In this document: piece by piece, positions 23,003 to 39,666 of the stretch | Layout: each line of letters starts with the position of its first letter | Position numbering within the stretch: position 1 is the stretch's first letter | Assembly (NCBI GenBank): GCA_947172415.1 | Contig: OX359200.1 | Location: 6,202,501-6,266,500, forward strand | DNA from: Chondrosia reniformis | Lineage: Eukaryota > Porifera > Demospongiae > Chondrillida > Chondrillidae | Direction of reading: 5' to 3' | DNA length: 64,000 nucleotides | The notes under the pieces: generated by a model | What the model was told of the DNA's origin: nothing | The model's input: the letters and a program-made list of their open reading frames with translations, nothing else | Database searches by the model: none | Made by a program: the position numbers and the translations under genes

Positions 23003-24720
23003 CCCTGGTGTCCTTCTACACAGTCGAACTTTACCTTAAATTACCCAGCTTATTTTTAAGCCGACATTCAGGATACACGCACCTGTGGCCACAGTATATA
23101 ACTCTTTTAAGGGTGTGATTAAACTATATATCATGTATATTCGTAGATATATACGTAGGTCACACCGCACTTGAGGTACAGAATTTAAAGTACACATACC
23201 TATATATGGTGCGTGGACTGTCATGCATTGCACGTACGTATATATTCACATGTCCATAAATTTGTACGATCACTAGGGTTCGTTATTCTCCCATCGTCTA
23301 CTACATACATGGCAGATATCAAAATATATATCAGTCAATCAATCAATTAAAGTGCACCGCACCCTAATATAAGGCGCTTAAAAGGGGGTCCAAGGTAGCA
23401 CTAGTACATCATAAAATGTAAAGAAAAAGTTAAACCACAATAAATAATAAGTTTAAAACAAACTGCAGCATAAGTCATATATATGTACTCACCAGATCAG
23501 CGCTCTTGCTTCAAAGCGTTTCTATGAATCAAAGAGTAGTACGTACTAAAAGGATAATAGTGTATGAATCAATGTCAGATCTAAAGGTCTATTCCACAGA
23601 TGAATGAATCAATGTCAGATCTAAAGGTCTATTCCACAGATGATTGGTTTCTATGGTGATCAAATTGGGCTGAAAGCAAAAAAGGAAAATACAATGCTAT
23701 ATATGCATAGGGATATTAACTTTCAATTTCTTTAATTATTTATTTAATTTTACATTCATGTATGAATTCGTATACTAACTATTTATAAAATTGTACATAT
23801 AACAATAACATGACAGATGAATTTATGGGTATATATGCTAATTTTAAGTACATATTTGGCATTAATATTATATTTGCACATATATGCATGGAGTGATTAA
23901 ATGTACATATATAGTGTTGTATGGATGGATGCATATGTTGTTTTTAGTTGGTAGAGATGATTCATCCTTTATAATTAGTCTTTTGAGTATCTAGAGACAC
24001 AGTTGATTCTTATATAGAGATTTTGACGTTTCGACTTCAGTGACTGAAGACCCCCTGATGATGTAGAGACACTGCAAAATATATCAAATATATATGGGCC
24101 ACATGCATGTTGACTTAATTTAAGTTTACTAAATTTAGGGCCCTTATATACTATTTATTATATATAGTAATGAATCACTTTTCAAGTAGTACTTTAAATT
24201 TATAACTTTTAAATGTAAAGTCAATAATGTAATATAAATGATATCATTTAAAGTTGTCCATACCTTAAAGTGTCTTATTAAAGTTAAATTTAACTCCCCA
24301 AAATATTTTGTCTCTGTTATCTTGCTCTAGGTTTTATACTGCTATGAACTGTCATATATAGACATGTCCTTTGAGCATATACTTCCTATCTTCAGCGTAC
24401 ATGTGTTGGCATATGATTCAATTACGTATACCACTCTAGTGTTAGGTACTTATCTTTGTAAATCTGACCTGGTCCAATGATTATCAGTGGTATGAAGCCA
24501 TGATGGAGGGTGAACGGCGTTGGTTTGTGAAATCTCACCAATAACCTAAACAAACATTTTCCTATATAGATATGTTTGATATCAATGCTAGGAAAAAACA
24601 AGGATTTTCCTAGACTGTTATTCTAGGAACCCATGAGCTTTGTAACATTGCCTCTTGTGCCTAACTCAAGTAAACTAATTCTAATTTAATATAATCCTAT
24701 GTGCAAATATGTACATATAG
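23003..24720. other. upstream region of RTK copy B
   Basis: This is a close copy of 16118-17876: the leader exon (right of 23493), the (ATCA)n repeat at 23326-23385, and the MITE remnant at 23970-24060. The last lacks the CCCTGGGGGTCTC part present in copy A. A 36-bp tandem duplication at about 23570-23640 is specific to this unit. No gene was seen. Confidence 0.6.
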
Positions 24721-24867
24721 ATTCCTCTCTAAGGTGGATGTAAGATTTGGAGCATGCTGATCTAGCTGGCTGTGGTTCACTGCAGGGTCTGCGGCACCAA
24801 GTGATGACCCAAAGAGTAAGAGGAGCAAGAGAAGAAGAATAAAGTTTTCAAGCAAATTCAGAAATAG
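24721..24867 (+). pseudogene. decayed copy of the last TMEM208 exon (copy 2)
   Basis: It shares with copy 1 the TAA in the fourth codon and the GCTGGCTG insertion, plus several substitutions. It therefore arose from the already broken copy, not from TMEM208 itself. It differs by a further change (CTAGCT) and a shortened Lys-rich tail. It marks the left edge of the third duplication unit. Confidence 0.93.
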
Positions 24868-25316
24868 TTAACTTTTTAAGAGAAATGACTACTTCTATTA
24901 TTTTTATAAATGACTTTTTTTTCCCATTATTGTAAGAACGACCCCCTATCTGATTTGTTGATTGAGTGAATGACTTTTATTTATAATTGTTATTATGGCT
25001 AATGTTGCAGGATATACTGTAAGCTCCAAAATGTACAAATAAATGTACATTAAATTAAATATATGATGACGTATAATTACGTATGCTATGTTAACCATGT
25101 ATAATAATCCCTAACATATAGTTTATATATATAAACGTACACTTACACTCTATATGAATGTATATATATATATACTGTACCCAGGTAAATTAGCTTCAAA
25201 ATCATGTTGTATGTTAAATATTTATGATCAGAATGACTGTACATTAGGATTCATTCACAGATTAATTCAAAAGTAAGTTACATGGATTATAAGAAGTTAT
25301 TGTGTGATGTTTTTGT

Positions 25317-29752
<4,436 letters not shown>

Positions 29753-30640
29753 CCTCTGGTGTCCTTCCAGCACTATATATTTACACTACCGTATATTCTG
29801 ATATACGTATACACGATTCAACTGTGTATTATTACCCAGCTTAATAATAAGTAGACACTCAGGACACACCTCTGGCCACGTTACAGCTCTGTTAGCTAAG
29901 TGTGTGTGGCTAAACTATTTATTAAGTAGGTCACGCTCTTATAGAATTTAAAGTATGCGTGGACTGTCATGACACGTATACATAATACGCATAATACACA
30001 TGTACAGGGTATATACAGATATTATGTACTCACCAGATCAGCGCTCTTGCTTCAAAGCGTTTCTATGAATCAAAGAGTAGTAGGCACTAAGAGGATAGCC
30101 TATTATAGTGTATGAACCAATGTCAGATCTAAGGGTTTATTAGCTTCATAATTATTCCACAGAATCTGAGATGGTTAGTTTCCATGGTGATCAAATTGGG
30201 CTGAATATGGAAAAGTACACATGCTATATATGTATAATATTGTACATACATGAATTCGTTTAATTAGTTATGTGTAAATAACATTAATATTTATAAATTA
30301 AATGTACATATTTAAATTTGACAGATGAATTTATACTACTTTCAAGTACTACTTTAAAGACAACTTAAAATCTTTTAAATAGCTATAGGTATGAGTGGAG
30401 TCCATTAATTATTTGGTTCTGTAAAGAATAACTGAAGGATTAGTTGGAAACAATTAAGTACATTTCAAATACAGGTTTGTGTCGAGTCAGAAACCCACAA
30501 AAAACATGGCCACTCTATTCTATATTTCAGGTTATCTACATATATCACCTTAAAAATCAGCAAATCTTCAATTTTAGGACAGCTTTTTGTACAATATATA
30601 TATAAAAAGATCCATTTTAAAAGTTCCAAATCCAACTAAA
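29753..30640. other. upstream region of RTK copy C and unique intergenic DNA
   Basis: The leader exon is preserved right of 30034. Similarity to the other units fades near 30370, after the ACTTTAAAGACAACTTAAAA segment that also occurs near 17302. From there to the NOP9 stop the sequence is unique and shows no gene. Confidence 0.55.
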
Positions 30641-33154
30641 TTAAACTGTCTTCAGTTTGGCCTTGTGTTTGCTCTTTTTGCTTTTACTATCAGATTCAAG
30701 ATACGTAGACTTTCTCTTTTTTCCAACTTTGAGTGGTCCTCCATCAACTAACGGATTATCCTCTAAAATATCTTCAAATAGATCTAGTTTCTTTTTCTTT
30801 GATTGCTGTTTGGACTGCCAAACTAGTTGCTTCCGCTTGTAAAAATCTATCTGACAGTTTCTCAATACAAATTTCCCATAATAGTCCATTTTTATCTCAT
30901 CTTCGTGCTTTACAAGCTCCTCAGCAATATCCTTCTTGTCCGAGACAGCACTGTTTGACCACAAAGAGTCTACCACACGACTCCCATACTTGTCCTTGGA
31001 AAGAGCAGTTAAGTTTGGCTACATGACAGGTGAACAAGGTCCTATATGAGCACTTTCCACTATCACATAGGCTTAACACATATACACTGAGTGACTACGT
31101 ACGTATATTATGGCAAAACACTATTTTCTGTTACAATACTATTTTGCTACAAAGTATATACAACTGCATATTTTATCTTGAGATTACAACTATACTACAT
31201 ACGAAAAGTCAAAGAGCTAATACACAGGCTTAAATACATCTTTTCAAATTTTTGGAACATACACAACAGTGTACTTAAAAATGTCCAAAGAAGAAAGGAT
31301 AGTATAAGCTAAATGACTATACATTGGGTTGTTACAATTGTTTACATTAGATATATAACAATAACAGTGTAACACTCAACATCAACAAGACATTGCTCCT
31401 TATAGTACAGTGTAGCCTCTATTGATTAAAATGGAGGAGACTTTTCAGGATATATTATACGCACATAAATACCTTGTACTTTTGAATAATGCTACCCTTC
31501 TGAGCGGCCGACAATGTCTTGCTCTTCATGAAGCTTTCAATAACGTGACTTCCGTTAACATGACAAGCTAGTTGGAGATGATGAGGGTGTTCCATCTTCA
31601 GAAGTGAATCTACCAGACTACTGACAACCGCCTCAAACTGAACTAGACACTGAACAAGAAGTGCTCCTTGCAGCTCAATAACTAGTTCTTCCTTCTCTTG
31701 TGTGACAGTCTGAAGAGAAAGAAGAGACCTTAGGAGGTCTTTGGTGCCAGAAGGGAAGTTGGAAGAGAGGCTCTTCATGAAGAGGGCTTGATTGTCAACT
31801 TCCCTGGTGCACACTTCTTCTGCCAGCTTGACTAAGACCCCATACTGACCGGAAGACAGGACTTCTCCAAAGGAGATTTCTTTCAGTATATCTGCAATCT
31901 TTAAATAGATAATGAAACAATAGTTATAGTAGTGTTTACATCATGCAAAATTTTCACATTTTGACTTGAAGTAAGTAGCTATTATAAAGAATAAAGTTTA
32001 CACGTATTACAGTGAATTGTGGTATTTGACAATGTGTCTGCTATTGTAAAAACTATTCCTAATGTTCTGCTATACAACATACATTTAGGAGAGAGCTCAT
32101 CCAAGAACATAATGAAAGGAGTACATTAGAATAAACTTTAATTTGCATACAAAACAATCTGTATTTGTATTGACAGTACCTGTTCTCCATTAGAGTGTAC
32201 TATTAGCTGCTGTAAAATATAATTTGCAATAGGGTGAACTGCCATTTGATTTATACTTCCTTTAACAAATTGCTGGTAAATTTCTGTACCCATACCAGAA
32301 ACCTGAATTTGGAATAGGACTTCTACAACATGGCTGCCAATTGGATCACTGAAGAGCACTGGAAGGGAGCAGTCAGACTTGTCACCAAAGCAACCCACAA
32401 TCTTCCTACAAAGTTGCTCACAGGCTGAGGGTACCCTTTCTGCAGTCACAATCAGAGCTGTCTGGTACACTGGAGATGCATTCTCTTGCAACAACACCTT
32501 TAAAATGTGTTTCTTTTTGCAAAATGTCTTTACAAATTTTTGGAGCATTTCAGCAAAGGTGTCTGGAACATTCCATTTCTCTTTGATCAACCCTTCCTGC
32601 TGCAACTTCCCATTTGAAGCCACATCTATGGCTTTCTTTGAACGGTACTGCATGGAAACAGTGCTTCGGAGGATCTGTTCAACCACTTGGATCCCACCTA
32701 GTAACTGTAGAATACATCTAATCACGTGACTGGCACGCGGGTCCTTGATTTTCTCTTTGATGTCCTCAAGCGCCAGCTCGGCTAGACAAAGCATACCCTC
32801 GACCAAAGGGTCGCCATCTTGTAGCTCCCTTCCACTGTAAATCTGAACCAGTAGTGTCTCCAGCACGTGGCTCCCACACCGACTTGTACATAAGGCGGGA
32901 AAACACTCTCTCACTTCTTGAACAAGGGCTACTGCTACATCGCTCTTGATGTCGCACATTTGAAACACCTTTTCCGCGACTCTGCTCGCAATAAAGTCAC
33001 AGAATACCCGCTCCAAACTGTCTGAGCGCATCTGATCAAGAAAGTTGCCAAAGAATACATCACTGTCTTCCTGCAAATCATCGTAAGACTCCAAGATTCC
33101 CTCGACACGTTGATAATAGCCTTTCTGCTCATCAGTCAACTTTACCTTGCTCAT
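30641..33154 (-). CDS. NOP9: NOP9-like pumilio-repeat ribosome-biogenesis protein
   Basis: Three exons, 33154-32180, 31898-31473 and 31018-30641, are all in phase 0 and give 592 residues (human NOP9 about 636). Pumilio-like helical repeats are spread over the length, with motifs such as CTSRCGSHVLETLL, DPRASHVIRCIL, DPIGSHVVEVLF, HVNGSHVIESF and DKYGSRVVDSLW. A long spacer between repeats two and three (residues about 150-230) is also seen in NOP9. The C-terminus is Lys-rich (KSKKSKHKAKLKTV), a nucleolar-type tail. NOP9 binds single-stranded and structured RNA in the 18S precursor and protects it from early cleavage by the NOB1 nuclease (known from yeast). The start MSKVKLTDEQKGYYQRVEG is the first ATG of an open exon. 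The PSMA7 gene ends 123 bp upstream on the same strand. Confidence 0.92.
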
Positions 33155-33277
33155 AGTGCTACGATAACATTAACCACAAGTCTTTTGTGGTAACTTCATC
33201 AAATTTTAAATCTTAATAGCACCACCATTCAATGAACATATAAATAGACTACAGTCATGCGGTCTGGTTAATAAGTT

Positions 33278-35827
33278 CTACTGCGACTGTTTCTCCTTCT
33301 TTTGTTTCTTTCTCTTTGCCTCCTCTTCCTTTTCTGCTTCAATCTCCTTCACAAAACCATCAATCTCTTCATTGGAAAGGAACTGGATAACAAAGACAAG
33401 ACATAAAACATGTCTTCTTAGTTCTTCGAGTGAGATAAAGGACATACTCTTAATTTCTTCCCTTTCTCTAAAACTGCCATTTCTATGCTCTGACTTCCCG
33501 ATTGTACCACCTGAGGCAAGTAAATAGTAGAACAGAAGGAGAGACAGTATAAATGTGAGAGTAATGAGAACATCATAGCCATTTTATACCTAATACATTG
33601 ATACAGGTAAGGTTGGACCTTTAGCCCTCAAGGGCCTTCTTCAGGTACTGAAGTCAAAACACATAACAAACAACATAAAGGTGACACAAAAGTGTGTCCT
33701 AAGTAGCTAAACTTAAAGTAAAATCACAACAGGACAAGTTTGAGGAAGACAGAGGTGGTATGGTATGCTGTCCCTAGAATTGCACATAGGAGTGATGTAC
33801 ACTTCAAGCAGAGGAGAGCACTTGGATCACAATGAGGTAACATGGCCAACCTCCAGTAGTCCTTTGGTTGCAAGCTTCATTGTATCGTCCTTGGTCTTGA
33901 CTACCTCAGCGGAGTAGTTCTTCTCCAAATATTCCCGAACTGTTTTAGCATTCTTCCCAACTGCATTTGCCTGTATAAGTGATGTTACACTGCTAAATGT
34001 CTATATCATTACCATCTTGAGCCACTCTCTGTAGAGGTCTTACCATCCACTCCTGATATGTGCCAGATGGTTCAGCCTGAAAAAGTCTCGGTACATCATT
34101 GTCATCAAATCCTGCAATAAGTGCTGCTATCCCAAACGGCCTTGTCCCCCCACTCTGAGTATATTGCTGTACAATATTGATTAGAGTGCTTAGTATACGA
34201 GTCACATCAATATGATAAGCAAACCACAACTGTTTCATAATTATACATCACATAAGAGGGAAAACATAGTAGAATCAAACCAGTTTTAACTACCAATGAG
34301 CTACAGTTGCCATGGAGATGAACCATGTTTTCCCTCCCATACCCATAGGCAGCTAATTTTGAAGTAACAGACACTTCCTGTGGGAGGGGCCATCCTAACC
34401 GTTACACATATTATAAACTTATTAAATGATTATTGATCATTGATAATAGTCACCATAAGTTGATAAGGGATGAATGATGGCCGAACTCACCTGACAATTT
34501 GAAGCTATGAACTTTGTAATGTACTCCACAGTCACTGGGTCCTCTAACCTCAATCTGTAACTCTGACATTCAACACGAGCCCAGTCAATCAGAATACGAG
34601 CATCTGCCGTCAATCCTGAAACACATTCACACAACAACATATTCAGTAAACTGTTCATACCAGCACTGCTGTGACCAGGATTGATTTAACCACACCCACA
34701 ACAACAAACAGACCCTCCCTCTTGTTATTCTACAGTCTGTTCATGCATAAGAGCATGTGACAGTACTGGCCTGCAAATGTGACACAAATGTGATCATCTA
34801 GACTGCATATCTTCTTCACTCTTCTGGCATCTTGGAGCTGCGCCATCGACCTCTTCTCTACAGCAATCACAATTGCTTCATCTCCCTTGACTGCAACCTA
34901 TATACAATAAACACACAGGGGCTAGTGCTCCATAACACACAGGGGATAATCCTCCAATAAACACACAGGGGCTAATCCTCCATAACACACAGGGGATAAT
35001 CCTCCAATAAACACACAGGGGATAATCCTCCAATAAACACACAGGGGCTAATCCTCCATAATACAAAGGGGCTAATCCTCCATAACACACAGGGGATAAT
35101 CCTCCATAACACACAGGGGCTAATGCTCCATAACACACAGGGGCTAATGCTCCATAACACACAGGGGATAATGCTCCATAACACACAGGGGATAATCCTC
35201 CATAATACAAAGGGGATAATCCTCCAATAAACACACAAGGGCTAATCCTCCATAACACACAGGGGCTAATCCTCCATAACACACAGGGGCTAATGCTCCA
35301 TAACACACAGGGGATAATCCTCCAATAAACACACAGGGGCTAATCCTCCATAACACACAGGGGCTAATGCTCCATAACACACAGGGGATAATCCTCCATA
35401 ACACACAGGGGATAATCCTCTATAACACACAGGGGATAATCCTCCAATAAACACACAAGGACTAATCGTCTAATGATCATAAAGGGCCCAATGTTCCAAT
35501 GATCCAGTATATTAAAGTATAAAGTACACGTATCTAAACTACGTAGTTTAGATAGTTCATGATTAAATTTAGGTACACTTTTCTGCCATCACAGCTGCGT
35601 AAATTACGGGTGGAAGATTTATGATATCTAACACTAAATAAATCCATGCAGAGCTCCAACAAAGTATTCGCATCACATATGCACTAATGTATGTAATACA
35701 ACGTGTCCCTGTTTTATATACTAACTGCGGTAGAGCCCTTCTTGACGGCCTCTTGAGCGTATTCTACTTGGAAGATGTGACCATCTGGAGAAAAAACTGT
35801 CAATGCACTATCGTATCGTTCCACCAT
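33278..35827 (-). CDS. PSMA7: 20S proteasome subunit alpha 4 (PSMA7)
   Basis: Seven exons, 35827-35726, 34897-34771, 34615-34491, 34166-34044, 33970-33851, 33510-33448 and 33382-33278, give 254 residues, close to the human 248. The sequence starts [20 protein letters not shown] then [15 protein letters not shown], the alpha-subunit signature (alpha subunits have no catalytic Thr). It goes on with [52 protein letters not shown] and the charged tail [18 protein letters not shown]. It forms part of the outer heptameric ring of the proteasome core. Exon 2 ends ...TTTGCAG followed by GCCAGT, so intron 2 appears to use a GC donor. Intron 1 is large and filled by a minisatellite (34905-35460). Confidence 0.96.
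34905..35460. repeat. 24-26-bp minisatellite in PSMA7 intron 1
   Basis: About 22 copies of a unit containing CACACAGGGGCTAATCCTCC, ending in ATAA or AATAAA. Variants alternate GGGGATAAT and GGGGCTAAT, and ATCC and ATGC. Mixed unit lengths keep several minus-strand frames open, giving spurious ORFs. Confidence 0.95.
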
Positions 35828-36081
35828 TTTACACGCAGCAAAGAAATGTTTCCAAACCGAGAATTAGAAATGAGTGTGGGAAATTTTCATAACTACTTCG
35901 GGTAAATTTGGTGACCACGTGCACGCGCAAGTCCACTAGTATATTGTAATGTTGGTGTACAAAAATCATATGCTGCAGTATATAGATACTTTACAACGTA
36001 ATAAGAAAAGTATAACATTAGAGTCATATATAGGTCATAAAAGGTACATTGTCCAAGCTGTATAGTTAATAAGTTGAGCTA

Positions 36082-39000
36082 CTAGCAGTCATTGCTTTCT
36101 GAGTGACTAGTATTTCTTCTTAAGAGCTGAAGCAATCCATCTTTCTCCTGTGGAGTGAGGGAGAATAAATCCACTCTCTTTTGGAAGTCATCTTGTGGCT
36201 TAAACCTGTTATACTGGAGTTTAGTGAACTTGCTGATCTCTTCCCTCAAGTTTCTTACTTCATCATGGAGATCTTTGACCATCTCTCTAGTTTGATCATT
36301 TGAATCAAAGGAATCCTGGGCATCAAAGTTACTTGCAAGGAGTCGCCAAAACCAGTGCCATAGGCGCCTTACTATATTTCTCGGTGCATTGGGTTCCACA
36401 CGTCTACTGTGTATCAAAAAGTACTTCTTGCAGCACCAGTAGAGAATTGGGTCGAGCCCGGTGTAGTAACGCACCTCTTTATTCCTCTGTGTGAAAATGG
36501 CATTCTTTTGGGCACCCTCAATATCTCCCACAGCCAGACCAACCAGAAGGTTGCTAACGGCAATTGTGAGCAGAAGAGCAATTAGGATTATGAAAAAGAA
36601 AGTGAGAATAGGAAAGATAAGACTGTCAATATCACTAATAAAATGTTCATATGAAAACTCTCCAATAAAAGCAGCAAAAATGAGGTACATTGAAAGGGCT
36701 GGAGTTCCATAAAAGAGTTTTTCTCCCACCAAAATGTACATGCACAGTCCGAATGCCACAATAAAGAGCAGTCCCACCAACATCACACGCAGCAAAGTAT
36801 TGAAAATATCCACTATCATGAAAATGTAAGTTCCAAATAATGCAAAGAATTCCAAACGAAATATAAAGGCCAGCCATGAAAAGAGAATAGCAAAAACTCC
36901 AAGTTCCCACACTTGAATTTCCTTCAGAAAGAGAACTGTGAAGATGGTTGAGCAGACGTAAGCTGAGAGCTCTACAATTAGAGACCAACTTAAGAAGAAG
37001 GCCCCTCTGCGATAAATTGCTAACCTACGAAGCACCCAAAATATTGTGTTCACAACCACAGAAGCCAGGGAGAGGGACAGCAACACAAACTCTTGAGCTG
37101 ACAGCATAACACTGTCACAACTTGAGGAATACGTTGGGGCTACACCAACTATAGCAGAACAGTTGTTACTGGCATTAAGAGACAGCTGCTGTTTCTTCCA
37201 GGGGGGAGGGGTCACGGCAATAAAGGATGTGAAGAAGACAAGATAAATGATATAGACAGCCAACTCAAATAAATTGAAGGCCCTGCCATATTTGCGCCAT
37301 TTGGATCTCAGAAACATTTTGACAACAGGATGGCTAATGCAGGTACGACGCTTAAAATGGCACATGCTACGAAGGGTAGCTAATGGCAAATAAGATTTTG
37401 AATCTTTTCTAGGAGCAGGTTGGGCCTGCGTGTAGGAAGACATGTTGATTTCATCTGGCATAAGTGATGCCATTGTACTACCTTCGTTGGCAGCATTGGA
37501 TGAGTATTTCATTATTTCCTGAGGCACATCTTCTGGGTTGAGAAGATATTTGAAATTATATTCTTCAAAGTAGTCCTTTTGACTTGAGTCACAATCTGGT
37601 ACTTTCTTGCAGCGATCTAGCACCATTTCTGCAATGGAAGGCATATGCTCCACAAGGCGTATCATCGGACAGGGGTGGTGGGGTGAGTGTAAATCTAAGC
37701 ATTCCTCCCAACGATCGTGCTTAATTGCAACCGTTGCCACTTTGATCTGGTTGGACTGTATGGCAATGTCCATGAAACTCTCTCCAGCATGATTGTGCAC
37801 TATAGGCATCCCTGTATCCAGGCAGTACTTGACTACATCACAGTAGCCTTTCTTTGCAGCAAGGTGTAGACCAGTGTTACCTTCATTATTGGCCCAGTAT
37901 AGTTGGTAAGGGCTGGCTTCTAATAGAATCTTCATGACCTCAACTTGATTATAGGCAGCAGCTCCGAGGAAGGGACTGTATCCAGAGCTACATCGATGGA
38001 TCATGGCTCCGTGGCTCAGGAGCACCTCACAACACTCCTTATGACCTTTGTGAGCCACTTGGTGCAGAGGGGTCATTCCAAACAGGTTGGGCTCATTGAT
38101 ACAAACTGAAGCACCATCCATTCCCAGTACAAAAGTCAGCAACAAGGCGTCTCCTCGGAATGCTGCCACGTGGATGATATTGTTGCCATGACCGTCGCGA
38201 GCATTCTCAAAACCTATCATCTTTGTCATCATTCTGATAATGCATGGGGTACTTCCCTTTAGCACAGCATAATAAATAGCATTCTTGCTGTCAACATCTA
38301 ACTCGGTGATGGAGGCTTCAGTACAGTGGTTGCACATCATTTCAAGAAAGGTTGGCCTGTTCCTGAAGGCAGCATAGCAAAAGGCGTTCTGCTGCCTTTT
38401 ATTTTTGATGCTAATTTTGGCTCCATTTGCCAGTAACAATTTCACAGCAATTCCATTGTTGGAGGAGATTGCTACATGCAGTGGAGTTAAACCATCTTCA
38501 TTTCTCTTGTTGGGATCACAACCATTGCTCAAGAGGTATTCAATCAGCTCACTGGAATTAAGGGTGATTACTGCCTTGTGAAGAAGGCTGGAGCCATACT
38601 TATCCTCTATCTTAAGGATTTCTGTGTTGTTGGCATAGTGTACCATCAGACGGACAATAGCCAGGTCGCCACGGGATACGGCAACATGGATAGGAGGTAC
38701 CTGGTCTCCCTTTCTAAAACAGCAACAGGCGCCATGCTTCAGAAGCACTTCAACGACACCAACATGGCCAGCACCTACTGCAGCGTGGAGTGGAGTGCTA
38801 TTCTCCTCGTCGATGAAACTCAGAATGGTCTCAACTGGGTAGCCATGGCCCTTGCAGACTTCAATTATATATTCCAGAGTAGCCGCTGATCCGCATCTTG
38901 CAGCAAAATGCATAGCAGTTATTCCATCGTCATCCTTTGCACAAAGCCGGAATCTGTATTCGTCGCCATACTTTTCGGCAATCTCCTTGACCGCTTCACT

Positions 39001-39666
39001 CATCGCTTTCATTCCTTCGACAAAGTCAAGTTCTGCTGCAACATGCAATACTGTGCGGCCGCGCTTTCCTCTTTTCGTTATGTCGACATTTCTGTCTTCC
39101 GCAAAGATCCGGACAAGGTCCTTGTTTAATGACCGAACGGCGAGATGAAAGGCCGTCTCATTATCGCTGTTAAGAATGTCGCTCTTGATGCCATCGCATG
39201 AAAGTAGCAGGCGAACTGCTTCCATATTTTGGAATCGGGCAGCGTAGTGGAGAGCAGTGTTTCCTTGGCGATCGGTTGCGTTCAAATTAATTCCTTTTTC
39301 GACCAGAAAGTAGACAATCTCAATCTGGTCGTGTTTGACTGCCGTGTGTAGCAAGGTCGATCCGTCGCTATCACGGATCGATAAATCTAGTTCGAAATCT
39401 TCTACGGCCGCTCGCAGTGCTACTAGCCTTCCTTCTACGACGAGATCTTGAGGAGTGCGGTTATCTTCCTCTTTACATTGTTCATTCGAAAAAGCAGCCT
39501 TGTCCTGCATCAGCTCACTCATGTTGATCGCATGCACGCTACCTCCATTTCTTTGCTTGGTACCTCTATCGATACTTCTCTGGCGTTTCAACTTGAAGCC
39601 TGGCATTTCTGGGAGACAGCAACTAATAAAATGAGAAATAATAAAGAATCGACCTTTTATGGTCAC
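36082..39666 (-). CDS. TRPA1-like ankyrin-repeat cation channel, intronless
   Basis: One uninterrupted exon encodes 1194 residues (1174 if started at the second ATG, 39604-39606, MPGFKLKRQRSIDR, which I think more likely). About 14-16 ankyrin repeats run from residue 100 to about 620 (DGSTLLHTAV, GNTALHYAAR, NSTPLHAAVGAGH, GNTGLHLAAKKG). The membrane part (about 798-1050) has six helices. Before S1 is SHPVVKMFLRSKWRKYG; S6 runs into NLLVGLAVGDIEGAQKNA. The motif GLAVGDI just after S6 is a TRPA1 hallmark. A short coiled coil follows (EMVKDLHDEVRNLREEISKF). TRPA channels pass cations in response to electrophiles, heat or oxidants in known animals. The stimulus here is not predictable from sequence. 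Length matches TRPA1 (human about 1119). The gene is divergent from NEK11. Confidence 0.92.
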   Translation of the reverse strand: MTIKGRFFIISHFISCCLPEMPGFKLKRQRSIDRGTKQRNGGSVHAINMSELMQDKAAFSNEQCKEEDNRTPQDLVVEGRLVALRAAVEDFELDLSIRDSDGSTLLHTAVKHDQIEIVYFLVEKGINLNATDRQGNTALHYAARFQNMEAVRLLLSCDGIKSDILNSDNETAFHLAVRSLNKDLVRIFAEDRNVDITKRGKRGRTVLHVAAELDFVEGMKAMSEAVKEIAEKYGDEYRFRLCAKDDDGITAMHFAARCGSAATLEYIIEVCKGHGYPVETILSFIDEENSTPLHAAVGAGHVGVVEVLLKHGACCCFRKGDQVPPIHVAVSRGDLAIVRLMVHYANNTEILKIEDKYGSSLLHKAVITLNSSELIEYLLSNGCDPNKRNEDGLTPLHVAISSNNGIAVKLLLANGAKISIKNKRQQNAFCYAAFRNRPTFLEMMCNHCTEASITELDVDSKNAIYYAVLKGSTPCIIRMMTKMIGFENARDGHGNNIIHVAAFRGDALLLTFVLGMDGASVCINEPNLFGMTPLHQVAHKGHKECCEVLLSHGAMIHRCSSGYSPFLGAAAYNQVEVMKILLEASPYQLYWANNEGNTGLHLAAKKGYCDVVKYCLDTGMPIVHNHAGESFMDIAIQSNQIKVATVAIKHDRWEECLDLHSPHHPCPMIRLVEHMPSIAEMVLDRCKKVPDCDSSQKDYFEEYNFKYLLNPEDVPQEIMKYSSNAANEGSTMASLMPDEINMSSYTQAQPAPRKDSKSYLPLATLRSMCHFKRRTCISHPVVKMFLRSKWRKYGRAFNLFELAVYIIYLVFFTSFIAVTPPPWKKQQLSLNASNNCSAIVGVAPTYSSSCDSVMLSAQEFVLLSLSLASVVVNTIFWVLRRLAIYRRGAFFLSWSLIVELSAYVCSTIFTVLFLKEIQVWELGVFAILFSWLAFIFRLEFFALFGTYIFMIVDIFNTLLRVMLVGLLFIVAFGLCMYILVGEKLFYGTPALSMYLIFAAFIGEFSYEHFISDIDSLIFPILTFFFIILIALLLTIAVSNLLVGLAVGDIEGAQKNAIFTQRNKEVRYYTGLDPILYWCCKKYFLIHSRRVEPNAPRNIVRRLWHWFWRLLASNFDAQDSFDSNDQTREMVKDLHDEVRNLREEISKFTKLQYNRFKPQDDFQKRVDLFSLTPQEKDGLLQLLRRNTSHSESNDC

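Noticed and set aside
33600..33660. Possible further MITE-family copy in PSMA7 intron 5 (CCCTCAAGGGCCTTCTTCAG)
   Set aside because: Only the central motif is loosely similar and the termini are absent, so I did not call it.
34878..35404. Frames of [12 protein letters not shown] repeats
   Set aside because: They come from the intronic minisatellite of PSMA7.
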